Below, one piece after another: positions 1 through 7,910 of a DNA stretch of 33,957 nucleotides (position 1 is the stretch's first letter; every line of letters begins with the position of its first letter). The notes under the pieces were generated by a model. The model searched no databases and was not told the origin of the DNA. It saw nothing but the letters and a program-made list of their open reading frames with translations. Both the position numbers and the translations under genes were made by a program. The stretch is from contig CASFSL010000018.1 of NCBI GenBank assembly GCA_949297365.1, forward strand, positions 1-33,957. Reading direction: 5' to 3'. This DNA comes from an uncultured Bacteroidales bacterium (GTDB lineage: Bacteria > Bacteroidota > Bacteroidia > Bacteroidales > UBA932).

Positions 1-141
1 CCGAGGCGCAACAGTATATGTGGACGAAGTCCAAATTGCGCAGAAGCCGAGAGCAATGCAAGCTTGTTTGCAATTGCCGAGGCGCAACAGTATATGTGGA
101 CGAAGTCCAAATTGCGCAGAAGCCGAGAGCAATGCAAGCTT
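1..141. repeat. Two direct copies of a 65-bp structured repeat
   Basis: Bases 1-65 and 77-141 are identical as read, separated by 11 bp, giving a 76-bp period. The array may continue left of the window. Each unit contains a short hairpin (TGGAC, loop gaa, GTCCA; 21-33 in copy 1) nested inside a second inverted pair (GCGCAA at 6-11 with TTGCGC at 36-41), so the transcript could form a compact two-tier stem. The array lies 34 bp beyond the mutS2 stop codon. No convincing protein is encoded. Function is unknown; an intergenic repeat family or a 3' mRNA element are both possible. Confidence 0.9.
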
Positions 142-175
142 ACCGCAAAATGACTGCCGCACGGTATTACAGTTG

Positions 176-2764
176 TCAAGCCAACTTGACGACGGTGATG
201 CCGGCACCGCCGCGCTCGACGTGCTCGTCAGCGAATGAGACTACACCGGGGGTAATCTTCAGGAACTTGCGAATCTCTTCCTTGAGGACTCCGGCCCCCT
301 TGCCGTGGAGGATGGACACCTCGGAGACCCCGACCATCAGGGCGTCGTCGATAAAGTCGGTGACTGCCGGTATGGCCTCCTCCAGATGCATACCCCGGAC
401 ATCTATCGAGGGCTTGAAATTGAGCTTGCGCTCCGAGATGGAAGACGAGAGCCGCACACCGGACTTGACCGAAGCGGAAGACTTTACCGAGGCACGATAC
501 TGGTTGGCCGACAGAAGCGCAAGTTTGGAAACATCCACACGGGTCAGTATCTCACCTACGGCCACAGTGGCCTTCTTGCCAGAGACCTGTACCACCTCGC
601 CGGTCATGCCGCTGTCTTCAAGCCGTACATATGCACCGGGTTTGATACTTTCAGGTGCAGCATCATCCGGGGCACCGGCTCCAGGTACGCCGCCGGAAGT
701 TCCTCCAGAGAAGCCAAGCCCTGAAGGTGCGACAGAACTGCCGGAAACTGCCGGCCGACCATCCGGGGTTCCAGAGGCTGCGCGGCGGGCACGGCGTTCC
801 TCCTGCCGCCTCTTGCGCTCCACTATCTGGGCCATCTTCCGCTCGATGCGGGCCTCCATCTCGCTGCGGGCCGCCGAGTCATCGGCTACCGACGCGGCAA
901 AGTCCCGCAGTTCGGAACGCACCAGCTGAGTCCGCTCCTTCTCGGCCTGGGACTCGCGTATCTCCCGTATAGTCCGCTCTATCTGTCTGTTGGCCTGAGC
1001 CACTATCTCCGCTGCCTGGGCCTTGGCTTCTTCGAGCACGCTCTTGCGCAGGGCCTTTATCTCGGACAGCTCTTTCTCGTATTTTTCCGTCATGGAATCC
1101 AGAGTACGGTCGGCTGCCTTGACACGCACAAGCCGTTCCTCCAGTTCGCGCTTGTTGCGGGCTATCTTGCGCAGATTGCGCTCCACGGCCACATAATCCT
1201 TGCCGGCCCTCTCCTCGGCTCCGTGTACGATACTCTCCGGAAGTCCTATCTTCCGGGCCAGCTCAAAGGCAAAGGAATTGCCGGGCAGCCCTATCTCCAG
1301 ACGGAACAGCGGCTGGATCTTCTGCACGTCAAAGAGCATCGCCCCGTTGACGATACGGCTGCTGTTGCTGGCATAGAATTTCAGGTTGGTATAATGGGTG
1401 GTGATGACCCCGTAGCAGCCTTTTTTCTCAAACTCACTGAGTATCTCCTCGGCTATCGCGCCTCCGGCCGCCGGCTCGGTACCTGAGCCGAACTCGTCTA
1501 TGAGCACCAGAGAACGGTCATCGGCCAAGGTAACGGCCTCCTTCATGTTCAGCAGATGCGAGCTGTAGGTACTCAGGTCGTTCTCCAGCGACTGGTCATC
1601 GCCGATGTCCACGAACATATCGTGGAAGACCGTCAGTTCCGAGCTCTCCGAGGCCGGTACGGGCAGGCCCCACTGGAACATGTACTGCAGCAGGCCGACA
1701 GTCTTGAGGCATACCGACTTGCCGCCCGCATTGGGCCCGGATATCAGCAGGATGCGCTTGGCCGGAGTCAGCACGATATCCAGCGGCACTATCTTCCTGC
1801 CCTCCTTGGTCAGAGCCTCCTCCAGCAAAGGATGACGGGCCTGGCGCAGAATCAGCTCGCCCCTGTCGGAAAGCACCGGCTTGCCGCCCTTGAAGCGGGA
1901 GGCCACAGAGGCCTTGGCCATGATGAAATCCAGCTCGCCCATGAACTTCTGCGACTCGATGACATCGTCGATATAAGGTCTGAGAAAATCCGTAAACACC
2001 GTCAGTATCCGAAGTATCTCCCTCTGCTCCTCGAAGTGAAGCTCACGCAGCTGATTGTTGAGCTCGACCACCTCCATCGGCTCGATGAACGAGGTCCTGC
2101 CCGAAGCCGACTCGTCGTAAACTATGCCCGGCAGCTTTCTCTTGTTGCTGGAGGACACCGGTATCAGTACCTTGCCCTCACGTACAGACACCGAGGCATC
2201 GGCATCGGCCACACCCTCCTCCTGTGCCTTGCGCAGTATAGCCTGAATACGCCGCGACACAGCCCCCTCCTTGTCCTTGATGGCCCGGCGGATGGCATAC
2301 AACTCCTCGGAGGCGTTGTCGCGCACCTCCCCGTATTTGTCCAGAATCTCATCTATCCTCCGCAGAACTTCCGGGAAAGACAGCACTGCAGAGGCCATCT
2401 CCCTCAGCAGCGGATACTGCCCCTCCTTACAGCCGCTGAAAAATGCCAGAATCCTGCGCAGGGCATCCAGAGAGCCGCGCAGCACTATCAGCGAAGGCAG
2501 GTCGATATGTGAGTAAGGACTGCGCAGCGGCACCAGAAAGGGGATGCAGTCCCCGAAGCCGGAATTGGGAAATGCCGTCTCGAACATCAGGATCACCCGC
2601 ATCTCGTCGGCCAGACCCAGACGACGCTCTATCTCCGCCGGCTCAACGGACACAATCTCGCCCTCCGCCCTTTCCCGGCCATAACCGGTGGAACAACGGG
2701 CGGCGACACTCCCGCGGAGTTTGTCAAAACCCAGCTTGGCCTCTATCTTTACCTCATTTGTCAT
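176..2764 (-). CDS. mutS2: MutS2 family ATPase/endonuclease
   Basis: This 862-residue protein has the full MutS2 layout: an N-terminal core and clamp region, a MutS-type ATPase with Walker A GPNAGGKS near residue 342 and Walker B LVLIDEFGSGTEP near 416-428, a long charged coiled coil (about 520-670), and a C-terminal Smr nuclease domain with DVRGMH near 786 and LHGKGAG near 819. MutS2 proteins act in the cytoplasm on branched DNA, suppressing recombination, or on stalled ribosomes; the sequence does not say which applies here. A Gly/Ala/Pro/Ser-rich linker of about 45 residues precedes the Smr part. The start codon overlaps the stop of cdaA (ATGA, 4 nt), which supports both this start and translational coupling. 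It is the last gene of the C69 peptidase-cdaA-mutS2 unit. Confidence 0.97.
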   Translation of the reverse strand: MTNEVKIEAKLGFDKLRGSVAARCSTGYGRERAEGEIVSVEPAEIERRLGLADEMRVILMFETAFPNSGFGDCIPFLVPLRSPYSHIDLPSLIVLRGSLDALRRILAFFSGCKEGQYPLLREMASAVLSFPEVLRRIDEILDKYGEVRDNASEELYAIRRAIKDKEGAVSRRIQAILRKAQEEGVADADASVSVREGKVLIPVSSSNKRKLPGIVYDESASGRTSFIEPMEVVELNNQLRELHFEEQREILRILTVFTDFLRPYIDDVIESQKFMGELDFIMAKASVASRFKGGKPVLSDRGELILRQARHPLLEEALTKEGRKIVPLDIVLTPAKRILLISGPNAGGKSVCLKTVGLLQYMFQWGLPVPASESSELTVFHDMFVDIGDDQSLENDLSTYSSHLLNMKEAVTLADDRSLVLIDEFGSGTEPAAGGAIAEEILSEFEKKGCYGVITTHYTNLKFYASNSSRIVNGAMLFDVQKIQPLFRLEIGLPGNSFAFELARKIGLPESIVHGAEERAGKDYVAVERNLRKIARNKRELEERLVRVKAADRTLDSMTEKYEKELSEIKALRKSVLEEAKAQAAEIVAQANRQIERTIREIRESQAEKERTQLVRSELRDFAASVADDSAARSEMEARIERKMAQIVERKRRQEERRARRAASGTPDGRPAVSGSSVAPSGLGFSGGTSGGVPGAGAPDDAAPESIKPGAYVRLEDSGMTGEVVQVSGKKATVAVGEILTRVDVSKLALLSANQYRASVKSSASVKSGVRLSSSISERKLNFKPSIDVRGMHLEEAIPAVTDFIDDALMVGVSEVSILHGKGAGVLKEEIRKFLKITPGVVSFADEHVERGGAGITVVKLA

Positions 2765-3555
2765 ACGTTCTCCTTACGGTAGGAATTCTCAATCGAGAGC
2801 TTCAGCTCGCTCATGCTGGTGATGGTCTTCATCTCGCCCCCGCTTACGAAAGATATGTTGCCCGTCTCCTCAGACACCACGATGGCATCCGCGTCGGTAT
2901 CCTTGGTGATGCTGACGGCAGCCCTGTGCCTCATGCCGTACTGCGGCGGGATATCAGGGTTGTCCACTATCGGAAGGGTGCAGCGGGCGGCGATTATGCG
3001 GTCCGCGTCGATGACCATCGCCCCATCATGTAAAGGTGTGTTCTTATAGAAAATATTCTCTATCAGACGCCTGTTGACCGCCGCGTCTATGCGGTCCCCG
3101 GTCTCTGTGACGAACTCCAGGGAAGAGTTGTGCTGCAATACGATGAGGGCACCGGTGCGGGTATCGGCCATCCTGCGGCAGGCCTGGGTAATCTCGTCCA
3201 GGGCCGTGGCCTGTATTTCCTTGTCATTGCGTCCCAGCAGCAGACGGGTAAAAAGATTGTTGCGGGACGACGAGAGGTACTTGCTCCCTATGTGCAGCAG
3301 AAAACGGCGTATCTCCGGCTGGAAAATGACGATCAGCGCTATCACTCCGACTCCGAGGATCTGACCCAGAATCGAGGACAGCAGTTTCATGTTCAAGGCC
3401 TTCACCACTACCCATACCAGATAGAACAGCAGTATGCCGGTGACGATGTTGAACACAGAGGTACCGCGTATTATCCGCATCATCTGGTAGATCAGAAGAC
3501 CTACCAGGATGATGTCGATAATATCAATGACCGATATGTTGATGAAGTCAAACAT
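2761..3555 (-). CDS. cdaA: Diadenylate cyclase CdaA (c-di-AMP synthase)
   Basis: The 264-residue protein has three predicted N-terminal membrane helices (about 10-28, 34-53 and 60-81) followed by a DAC domain carrying the two signature motifs, DGA near 177 and RHR near 209. The family converts two ATP to cyclic di-AMP, a second messenger for osmotic and envelope homeostasis, at the inner face of the cytoplasmic membrane. Length and layout are those of a standard CdaA/DacA. It lies 19 bp after the C69 peptidase and overlaps mutS2 by 4 nt, so the three are probably cotranscribed. No CdaR-type regulator is adjacent. Identification is firm; the reason for this operon partner set is not known. Confidence 0.96.
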   Translation of the reverse strand: MFDFINISVIDIIDIILVGLLIYQMMRIIRGTSVFNIVTGILLFYLVWVVVKALNMKLLSSILGQILGVGVIALIVIFQPEIRRFLLHIGSKYLSSSRNNLFTRLLLGRNDKEIQATALDEITQACRRMADTRTGALIVLQHNSSLEFVTETGDRIDAAVNRRLIENIFYKNTPLHDGAMVIDADRIIAARCTLPIVDNPDIPPQYGMRHRAAVSITKDTDADAIVVSEETGNISFVSGGEMKTITSMSELKLSIENSYRKENV

Positions 3556-3574
3556 CCGGAGACTTAATACTTGA

Positions 3575-5284
3575 TTACTTTACTTCCAGGACCTCGCCTG
3601 CATCCTTGGCCACGACCTCTTTCCACTTGTCACTGTAGCCGGGCTGGTCGGGAGAGGCGGGGATGCGGTCGGAATATCCGTTATTGAGGAATGTTCCGTG
3701 CCCGTTCTCCTTCTTCACGTTGCCGTCCATATACTTGACGAGCAGGTAGATATCCAGCTCTTTCCATGTATCGAACAGACTCTGGGCCTGAGCGATGCTG
3801 TAAGTGGTCAGGAAGTCGCGGGTAGCCGCAATGCTCTCCTCGGTAGGAGTCTCGCCCAGAATCTTCAGAGCGGCGGCATCTATCTCCGGCTGTTCCTCTA
3901 TGGCTGCATTCTCACGGGCATCGATGACCTCGCGCACCTCGGGCTCGATACGGTCATAGAGCATATAGGCGAAATTGGCTATACGGTTGGTGACCCAGAA
4001 GAGGGATGTGGGGGAATACTCCAGCATACTGCCGTTGCCGACCTTGATGCAGCCAGGAATCTCATTGACTGTGGTATAGACGGGAGTAAGGCAGGAAGTA
4101 GCGGCATCGTCCGTGCCGAACCATATTACGCCTCCTATCTCGTCGGGCAGCCAGCTGCGGCTCTGGCACACAATCCAGAATCCGGTCTGCTGGGTGGCGA
4201 TGGCACGCTCATTGACATAGGTCTTGCCGTCATACTCGAACTCCATCGGTCTCCACCTGTAGGGAGTGTGATGTCCGCCTGCACCGGCATCAACGGTCAT
4301 GTCCATGGGCGAGCCCTCAAAATGGTCGCGCATCACGTCGGCCACATCCTTCAGGCTGACCTTCTCGGAAGGCTTCACGAAGAGAGGCAGACGGTTGTCG
4401 GCATTGTAACCCATGGCGAAATCCAGATACTCATCGGCCGGACGGTCTCCTATCACACCGTCGCAGAGGATGTTGAATGCCGACCATACCCTGGCCTCGC
4501 AGCCTCTCAGGGCTCCGAAGTTCAGGGGAGCATATGCGTCGCAGAAGCTGAACTCCTCGTCGGTACCCTCGAAGTAGCCCATCTCGCGGGCGAAATCCAC
4601 CACGTCCTCAGAGTAGAGCCAGTTCTCAGGGTCATCAAAGTTGATGTTGGTGATACGGGCCTGGTTGGCATGGGCGCAGATATATCCGTCCGGGACACGG
4701 GCTGCCACCCATACGATGCCCTTACGGACATTGCGGCCCTTCTTGTCCAGCTTGCTGCCCTTACCGATGAGCTCCATGATCCACACCTCGTCCTTGTCGG
4801 CTATCGAGAATGACTCGCCGCTGGAGGCATAGCCGTACTCATTGGCCAGGTCCGCTATGATCTGAATGGCCTCACGGGCTGTCCTGGCCCTCTGCAGGGT
4901 GATATAGATAAGCGAGCCGTAATCCATGATACCGTCCGGATCATAGAGCTCGGGACGGCCGCCGTATGTAGTCTCGGTGATGATGACCTGGTGCTCGTTC
5001 ATATTGCCCACTGTCTGATAGGTCCGGCCTATCTGGGGTATCTGGCCGAGGAAACGGCCTGTGTCCCATTCGGTCACATTGAGCATGATACCCGGCTTGA
5101 AGAAGCCCGCAGGGGTAAAATACAGTTCTCCGTAGAGCTGATGCGAGTCGGCCGCATAGGTCACAAGCACCGATCCGTCCTTGGAGGCACCTTTGGTTAC
5201 CAATACATTAGTACATGCAAGACCGCTCTGCACGGACATTATGGCAAAAGCGGCGCATAGTGCTGATTTCAGGAATTTATTCAT
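3575..5284 (-). CDS. C69 (U34) family dipeptidase, exported
   Basis: The 569-residue protein starts with a hydrophobic signal segment (residues 1-23) ending just before Cys24 in SGLACTNVLVTKGASKDGS. In the C69 family this cysteine becomes the N-terminal nucleophile, and the CTNVLV.KGAS.DGS pattern around it is typical. The family are Ntn-hydrolases that split dipeptides or short peptides; this one probably works in the periplasm or at the cell surface. Cys24 could be read as a lipobox cysteine, but the conserved catalytic context favours the nucleophile. It is the first gene of the unit leading to cdaA and mutS2, with a good promoter 41-72 bp upstream. The substrate cannot be read from the sequence. 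Confidence 0.93.
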   Translation of the reverse strand: MNKFLKSALCAAFAIMSVQSGLACTNVLVTKGASKDGSVLVTYAADSHQLYGELYFTPAGFFKPGIMLNVTEWDTGRFLGQIPQIGRTYQTVGNMNEHQVIITETTYGGRPELYDPDGIMDYGSLIYITLQRARTAREAIQIIADLANEYGYASSGESFSIADKDEVWIMELIGKGSKLDKKGRNVRKGIVWVAARVPDGYICAHANQARITNINFDDPENWLYSEDVVDFAREMGYFEGTDEEFSFCDAYAPLNFGALRGCEARVWSAFNILCDGVIGDRPADEYLDFAMGYNADNRLPLFVKPSEKVSLKDVADVMRDHFEGSPMDMTVDAGAGGHHTPYRWRPMEFEYDGKTYVNERAIATQQTGFWIVCQSRSWLPDEIGGVIWFGTDDAATSCLTPVYTTVNEIPGCIKVGNGSMLEYSPTSLFWVTNRIANFAYMLYDRIEPEVREVIDARENAAIEEQPEIDAAALKILGETPTEESIAATRDFLTTYSIAQAQSLFDTWKELDIYLLVKYMDGNVKKENGHGTFLNNGYSDRIPASPDQPGYSDKWKEVVAKDAGEVLEVK

Positions 5285-5305
5285 GTCGTTTATTCTGATT
5301 TTGTA

Positions 5306-5313
5306 TACATTTG
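5306..5313 (+). promoter_or_regulatory. Possible -7 element for the small secreted protein
   Basis: TACATTTG fits TAnnTTTG and lies 46 bp before the plus-strand start at 5360. No good -33 TTTG is seen at the right distance, so this is a weak call. If real, it would form an overlapping divergent arrangement with the minus-strand promoter at 5325-5356. Confidence 0.35.
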
Positions 5314-5324
5314 CAAAATAAATT

Positions 5325-5356
5325 CAAAAGTAACACTTTTTAAATTCATATACAAA
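5325..5356 (-). promoter_or_regulatory. Bacteroidota-type promoter for the C69 peptidase-cdaA-mutS2 unit
   Basis: On the minus strand there is TTTG (5353-5356), a 20-bp spacer, then TACTTTTG (5325-5332). This matches the phylum's -33 TTTG and -7 TAnnTTTG consensus with correct spacing. Predicted transcription start is near 5319, leaving a leader of about 35 nt. The -33 end reaches to within 4 bp of the opposite gene's start codon. Confidence 0.65.
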
Positions 5357-5359
5357 AAG

Positions 5360-5797
5360 ATGACACGGGACATTATCATCAAGCTGATGCTCACACTGGC
5401 CGTACTGATATCGGCGACAGTGCTCCGCGCTCAGAACAAGGAAGAAGAGAAAACTCCGGAAGACATGGCGACAGAGGAAGCCAACCGCCTTGAGAGACTG
5501 CTCAAACTGGAGCCGCACCAGACATTTTTCATAGACTCCATACTGCAGCACGACATGAGGGCCATGCACGATGAGATTGAGGCCCTCAGGGCATCAGGGA
5601 CACAGGAATACACTGTATACAAGCAGGTTCAGAACAGATGGGTGGACCAGATAGACAGCTCGTATAGAAAAATCCTGACAGAATACCAGTACATGATATA
5701 CCGCCGGGACATCGGCAAACTCAGCAAGGAAGAGCTGAAAGTCCTCAAAGCTATGGAAAAGGCCGAGAAAAAAGCCCGCAAGGCCCAAAAAGAGTAA
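5360..5797 (+). CDS. Small secreted charged helical protein
   Basis: This 145-residue protein has a signal peptide (1-24, cleavage after LRA before Q25). A charged, mainly helical body follows, ending in a Lys/Glu/Ala-rich tail (about 118-145) likely to be a coiled coil. The core carries EANRLERLLKLEPHQ followed by helices with spaced Glu and Asp. This loosely resembles the small periplasmic helical proteins of the Spy/DUF4890 sort, which use a LxLTxxQ-like segment, but I do not firmly recognise a family. There is no Shine-Dalgarno sequence, only an A-rich stretch before the ATG, as is usual in this phylum. It stands alone, divergent from the C69 peptidase and convergent with the PHP gene. 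Envelope stress or chaperone-like work is a guess from the fold only. Confidence 0.85.
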   Translation: MTRDIIIKLMLTLAVLISATVLRAQNKEEEKTPEDMATEEANRLERLLKLEPHQTFFIDSILQHDMRAMHDEIEALRASGTQEYTVYKQVQNRWVDQIDSSYRKILTEYQYMIYRRDIGKLSKEELKVLKAMEKAEKKARKAQKE

Positions 5798-5809
5798 GGC
5801 CGACGGGCT
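5773..5809. terminator. Possible shared hairpin between convergent genes
   Basis: AGCCCG and GGCC (5773-5785) can pair with GGCC and CGGGCT (5798-5809), giving an interrupted hairpin across the convergent stop codons of the small secreted protein and the PHP gene. There is no strong T-run on either side, so termination activity is doubtful. Confidence 0.3.
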
Positions 5810-5812
5810 ATA

Positions 5813-6649
5813 CTAAAGAGCCACAAAACCGGGGCGGCGGTCCTTATAGTAGACCTCGTATCTGAGGCCGGCAGCAAGAGCCGTCTGACGGCACCAGTCA
5901 AAGCGGTCGGCTATGCGCGTGATGTCATGGGCATCCGAGCCGAAGGACACGGCCTCGCCCCCGAGCTCCCGGAAACGCTTCAGGATATTGATATCCAGTT
6001 CCGGATGCCTTCCACGGTACAGTTGATAGGTCTTGGTGTTTATCTCCAGGGTCTTGCCGTTCTGCACCAGAAAAGTCAGGATTGAGTCCAGCACATCCGC
6101 AAAATCCGAATAGTATATCGTCACTTCCTTATAGTCCGGATAACGGACGATATAGTCGTAATGCCCGAGTATGTCAAAGTCCGGCATGACCCTTATAAGC
6201 CGGTCGAACTCCTCCAGATAGTGCCCGTACGCATACCGCCAGTCATAAGGCTTGTAGTAGTCCCCGAAATACGGGTCGTGGCCGTCTATCAGATGCAGGG
6301 AGGCTATCACGCAGTCAAACCTGTTGTCGGCTAGGATTCTCCGTATAGTCGGCATACTCTTGTCCTGCAGACCTATCTCCACTCCCTTGAGCAGCTGGAA
6401 GTCTCCGTACTTCCCTCCCCTGCCGTTCAGGCCCAGAAACTCCACGTCCTCGTCTATGGCCGTCTGCTGGGACGGTACGTCAAACGTGAAGTCAGCCACT
6501 CCCGCCGGAGGGTCAAAATCCAGATGGTCAGTAAGACACAGACCGCTCAGACCTCTCTCATACGCCGTCTTGACCGCATCCACTATATCCATGCGGGAGT
6601 CGGCAGAAAAATACGAATGACTGTGGTTGTCGAATAATCCGCCCTTCAT
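5813..6649 (-). CDS. PHP-domain phosphoesterase (HisJ-like)
   Basis: The 278-residue protein is a complete PHP domain. Metal-binding motifs are visible in order: DNHSHS (7-12), TDHLD (40-44), a glutamate in LKGVEIG, a histidine in IASLHLIDGHD, GHYDYIVRY near 162, and GSDAHD near 240. It most resembles HisJ-type histidinol phosphatases and has no signal peptide, so it should be cytoplasmic. There are no histidine biosynthesis genes nearby. It is the last gene of the seven-gene operon, 1 bp after the small lipoprotein. Other PHP enzymes remove phosphate from nucleotides or oligonucleotides, so in a nuclease operon a nucleotide substrate is an attractive alternative to histidinol phosphate. That is inference from context; the domain assignment itself is firm. 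Confidence 0.92.
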   Translation of the reverse strand: MKGGLFDNHSHSYFSADSRMDIVDAVKTAYERGLSGLCLTDHLDFDPPAGVADFTFDVPSQQTAIDEDVEFLGLNGRGGKYGDFQLLKGVEIGLQDKSMPTIRRILADNRFDCVIASLHLIDGHDPYFGDYYKPYDWRYAYGHYLEEFDRLIRVMPDFDILGHYDYIVRYPDYKEVTIYYSDFADVLDSILTFLVQNGKTLEINTKTYQLYRGRHPELDINILKRFRELGGEAVSFGSDAHDITRIADRFDWCRQTALAAGLRYEVYYKDRRPGFVAL

Positions 6650-6650
6650 A

Positions 6651-7064
6651 CTACCTTATCTCCTCCACGCTCCACGTTCCGGCCTCCGGGTCACGGACTA
6701 CCAGCACGCTGTTGCGCATAGGCTCCATCTCGTCCGGCACAAGGATATCAAAATCCACCATCACCGAGTCCCTGCTCAGCTCGTACACCTCGCCGGCCTG
6801 AGGCTCCAGCTCCGCAGCCAGTTCCAGAAACGCCGACTTGAGCGAGTCCGGCAGAGTCTCTATCTGCCTGGCGGACTCCTCCACCTTGGCGCGGAGCTCT
6901 TCCCCGCACATCGCCGCAGCCTTGTCATATTCGGCCGCGAAATACGCTTTCACAAAGCTTTCCGCCATATCTCCGGCTTCCCGTATATGGCGGTCAGCAC
7001 AGCCCTGGACAGCAGTCAGCACCACTGCCAGGGCCATCACTGCCAATACCTTTCTCATCGTCAT
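6651..7064 (-). CDS. Small lipoprotein, possibly NTF2/DUF4878-like
   Basis: This 137-residue protein has a signal peptide with a lipobox ending at Cys22 (AVQGC). The mature part pairs a helical N-terminal half (ESFVKAYFAAEYDKAAAMCG) with a beta-rich C-terminal half. That layout and the 'pool of substrate plus cavity' spacing recall NTF2-like/DUF4878 lipoproteins, but similarity is loose and I would not assign a function. It sits 6 bp after the DUF5689 lipoprotein and 1 bp before the PHP gene, deep in the operon. Either of two nearby methionines (MTMRK) could be the start; both give a good signal peptide. Confidence 0.85.
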   Translation of the reverse strand: MTMRKVLAVMALAVVLTAVQGCADRHIREAGDMAESFVKAYFAAEYDKAAAMCGEELRAKVEESARQIETLPDSLKSAFLELAAELEPQAGEVYELSRDSVMVDFDILVPDEMEPMRNSVLVVRDPEAGTWSVEEIR

Positions 7065-7070
7065 ACCCTG

Positions 7071-7910
7071 TTAGTCCAACACCTCGACTCCGTCCAGATC
7101 CAAAAGGACGAGCTGCCAGGTGTCGTTGAATTTTGTAAGAATACCGGTCAGGTTGCACCTCGTACCCAGAGATGTGATACCGCTCTCGATCACCTCCGTG
7201 TCCGCAAATGAGGCATATCCGCTGGTACGCACCACGACAGTGGCGTTATCCAGCCCGAAATTCTGCTCCCCGTAAGCGGCCTCACGTCCGGTATAAGGGT
7301 CGTTGCTTACAGCCCATGTACGGAGTCCGTCGGAACTGCCCTGGTACGACACATTCATAAGGCGCACGTAACGGCACACCATGGCGTCAGTCAGCATGGA
7401 GGATGTATCAATATCCGTGGGAGGCAGAGGGTCTCCGAACTCTCCCCTGAATATCGTCTTGTCGATAAGTCCCTGCACGTCCAGCCAGGATGTCTCGTAC
7501 CTGTCCTCGAAAGACTGCGCCCCGAGCTGTACGCTTCCGCCGTAAGTACCGAGATACAGGCCCTGCGGCTTCACATACAGAGTCTGGCCGAGCTTGTAGT
7601 CGTTGTACAGACCGGTCTTGCCTATCTTGACCTCCAGGCCGGCCGTGCTGTCCTCTATATAAAGAGTCCTGTAGACATTGCCGCTGCGGTCGGAGCTGAT
7701 AATCTTGCCCTCCAGGACGATTGATGCGTCCGTTATCTCCGTCGGCCCGCCCGTGTACATGGCCTTGAAATCCCTCAGAGTCATCGTGGCCGTCATGTCC
7801 GCGAACTCATACGGTGCCGGCTCGTCAAATTTCTTGCATCCAGAAAATGCCATGCAGGCTATAAGCAGCGCAGCTGAATATTTGATAATATTTCTCATCA
7901 CTGTATTCAT
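7071..7910 (-). CDS. DUF5689 domain lipoprotein
   Basis: The 279-residue protein has a lipoprotein signal peptide with lipobox cysteine at Cys25 (AFSGC), followed by KKFDEP. The acidic residues just after the cysteine resemble the Bacteroidota export signal for surface lipoproteins. The rest (about 40-279) looks like one DUF5689 unit: a first segment with TLRDFKAMYTGGP, then an OB-like beta barrel (GKIISSDRSGNVYRTLYIEDSTAGLEVKIG, positions split here by reading only), and a second beta half ending in WQLVLLDLDGVEVLD. It follows the TonB receptor with no spacing at all. It probably sits with the receptor on the outer membrane, in the place SusD has in sugar systems, but a ligand cannot be named. 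Confidence 0.9.
   Translation of the reverse strand: MNTVMRNIIKYSAALLIACMAFSGCKKFDEPAPYEFADMTATMTLRDFKAMYTGGPTEITDASIVLEGKIISSDRSGNVYRTLYIEDSTAGLEVKIGKTGLYNDYKLGQTLYVKPQGLYLGTYGGSVQLGAQSFEDRYETSWLDVQGLIDKTIFRGEFGDPLPPTDIDTSSMLTDAMVCRYVRLMNVSYQGSSDGLRTWAVSNDPYTGREAAYGEQNFGLDNATVVVRTSGYASFADTEVIESGITSLGTRCNLTGILTKFNDTWQLVLLDLDGVEVLD

Noticed and set aside
1-141. CRISPR array
   Set aside because: Repeat unit is 65 bp with a single 11-bp gap; CRISPR repeats are shorter and spacers longer, and no cas genes are seen.
18-929. A 303-codon plus-strand open frame starting in the repeat
   Set aside because: Antisense to the conserved 3' half of mutS2; composition is Arg/Ser/Pro-rich noise from a GC-rich gene and no motifs are seen.
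3698-4813. Long plus-strand open frame opposite the C69 peptidase
   Set aside because: Lies wholly within a conserved gene on the other strand, with no promoter, no motif and no neighbours on its strand.
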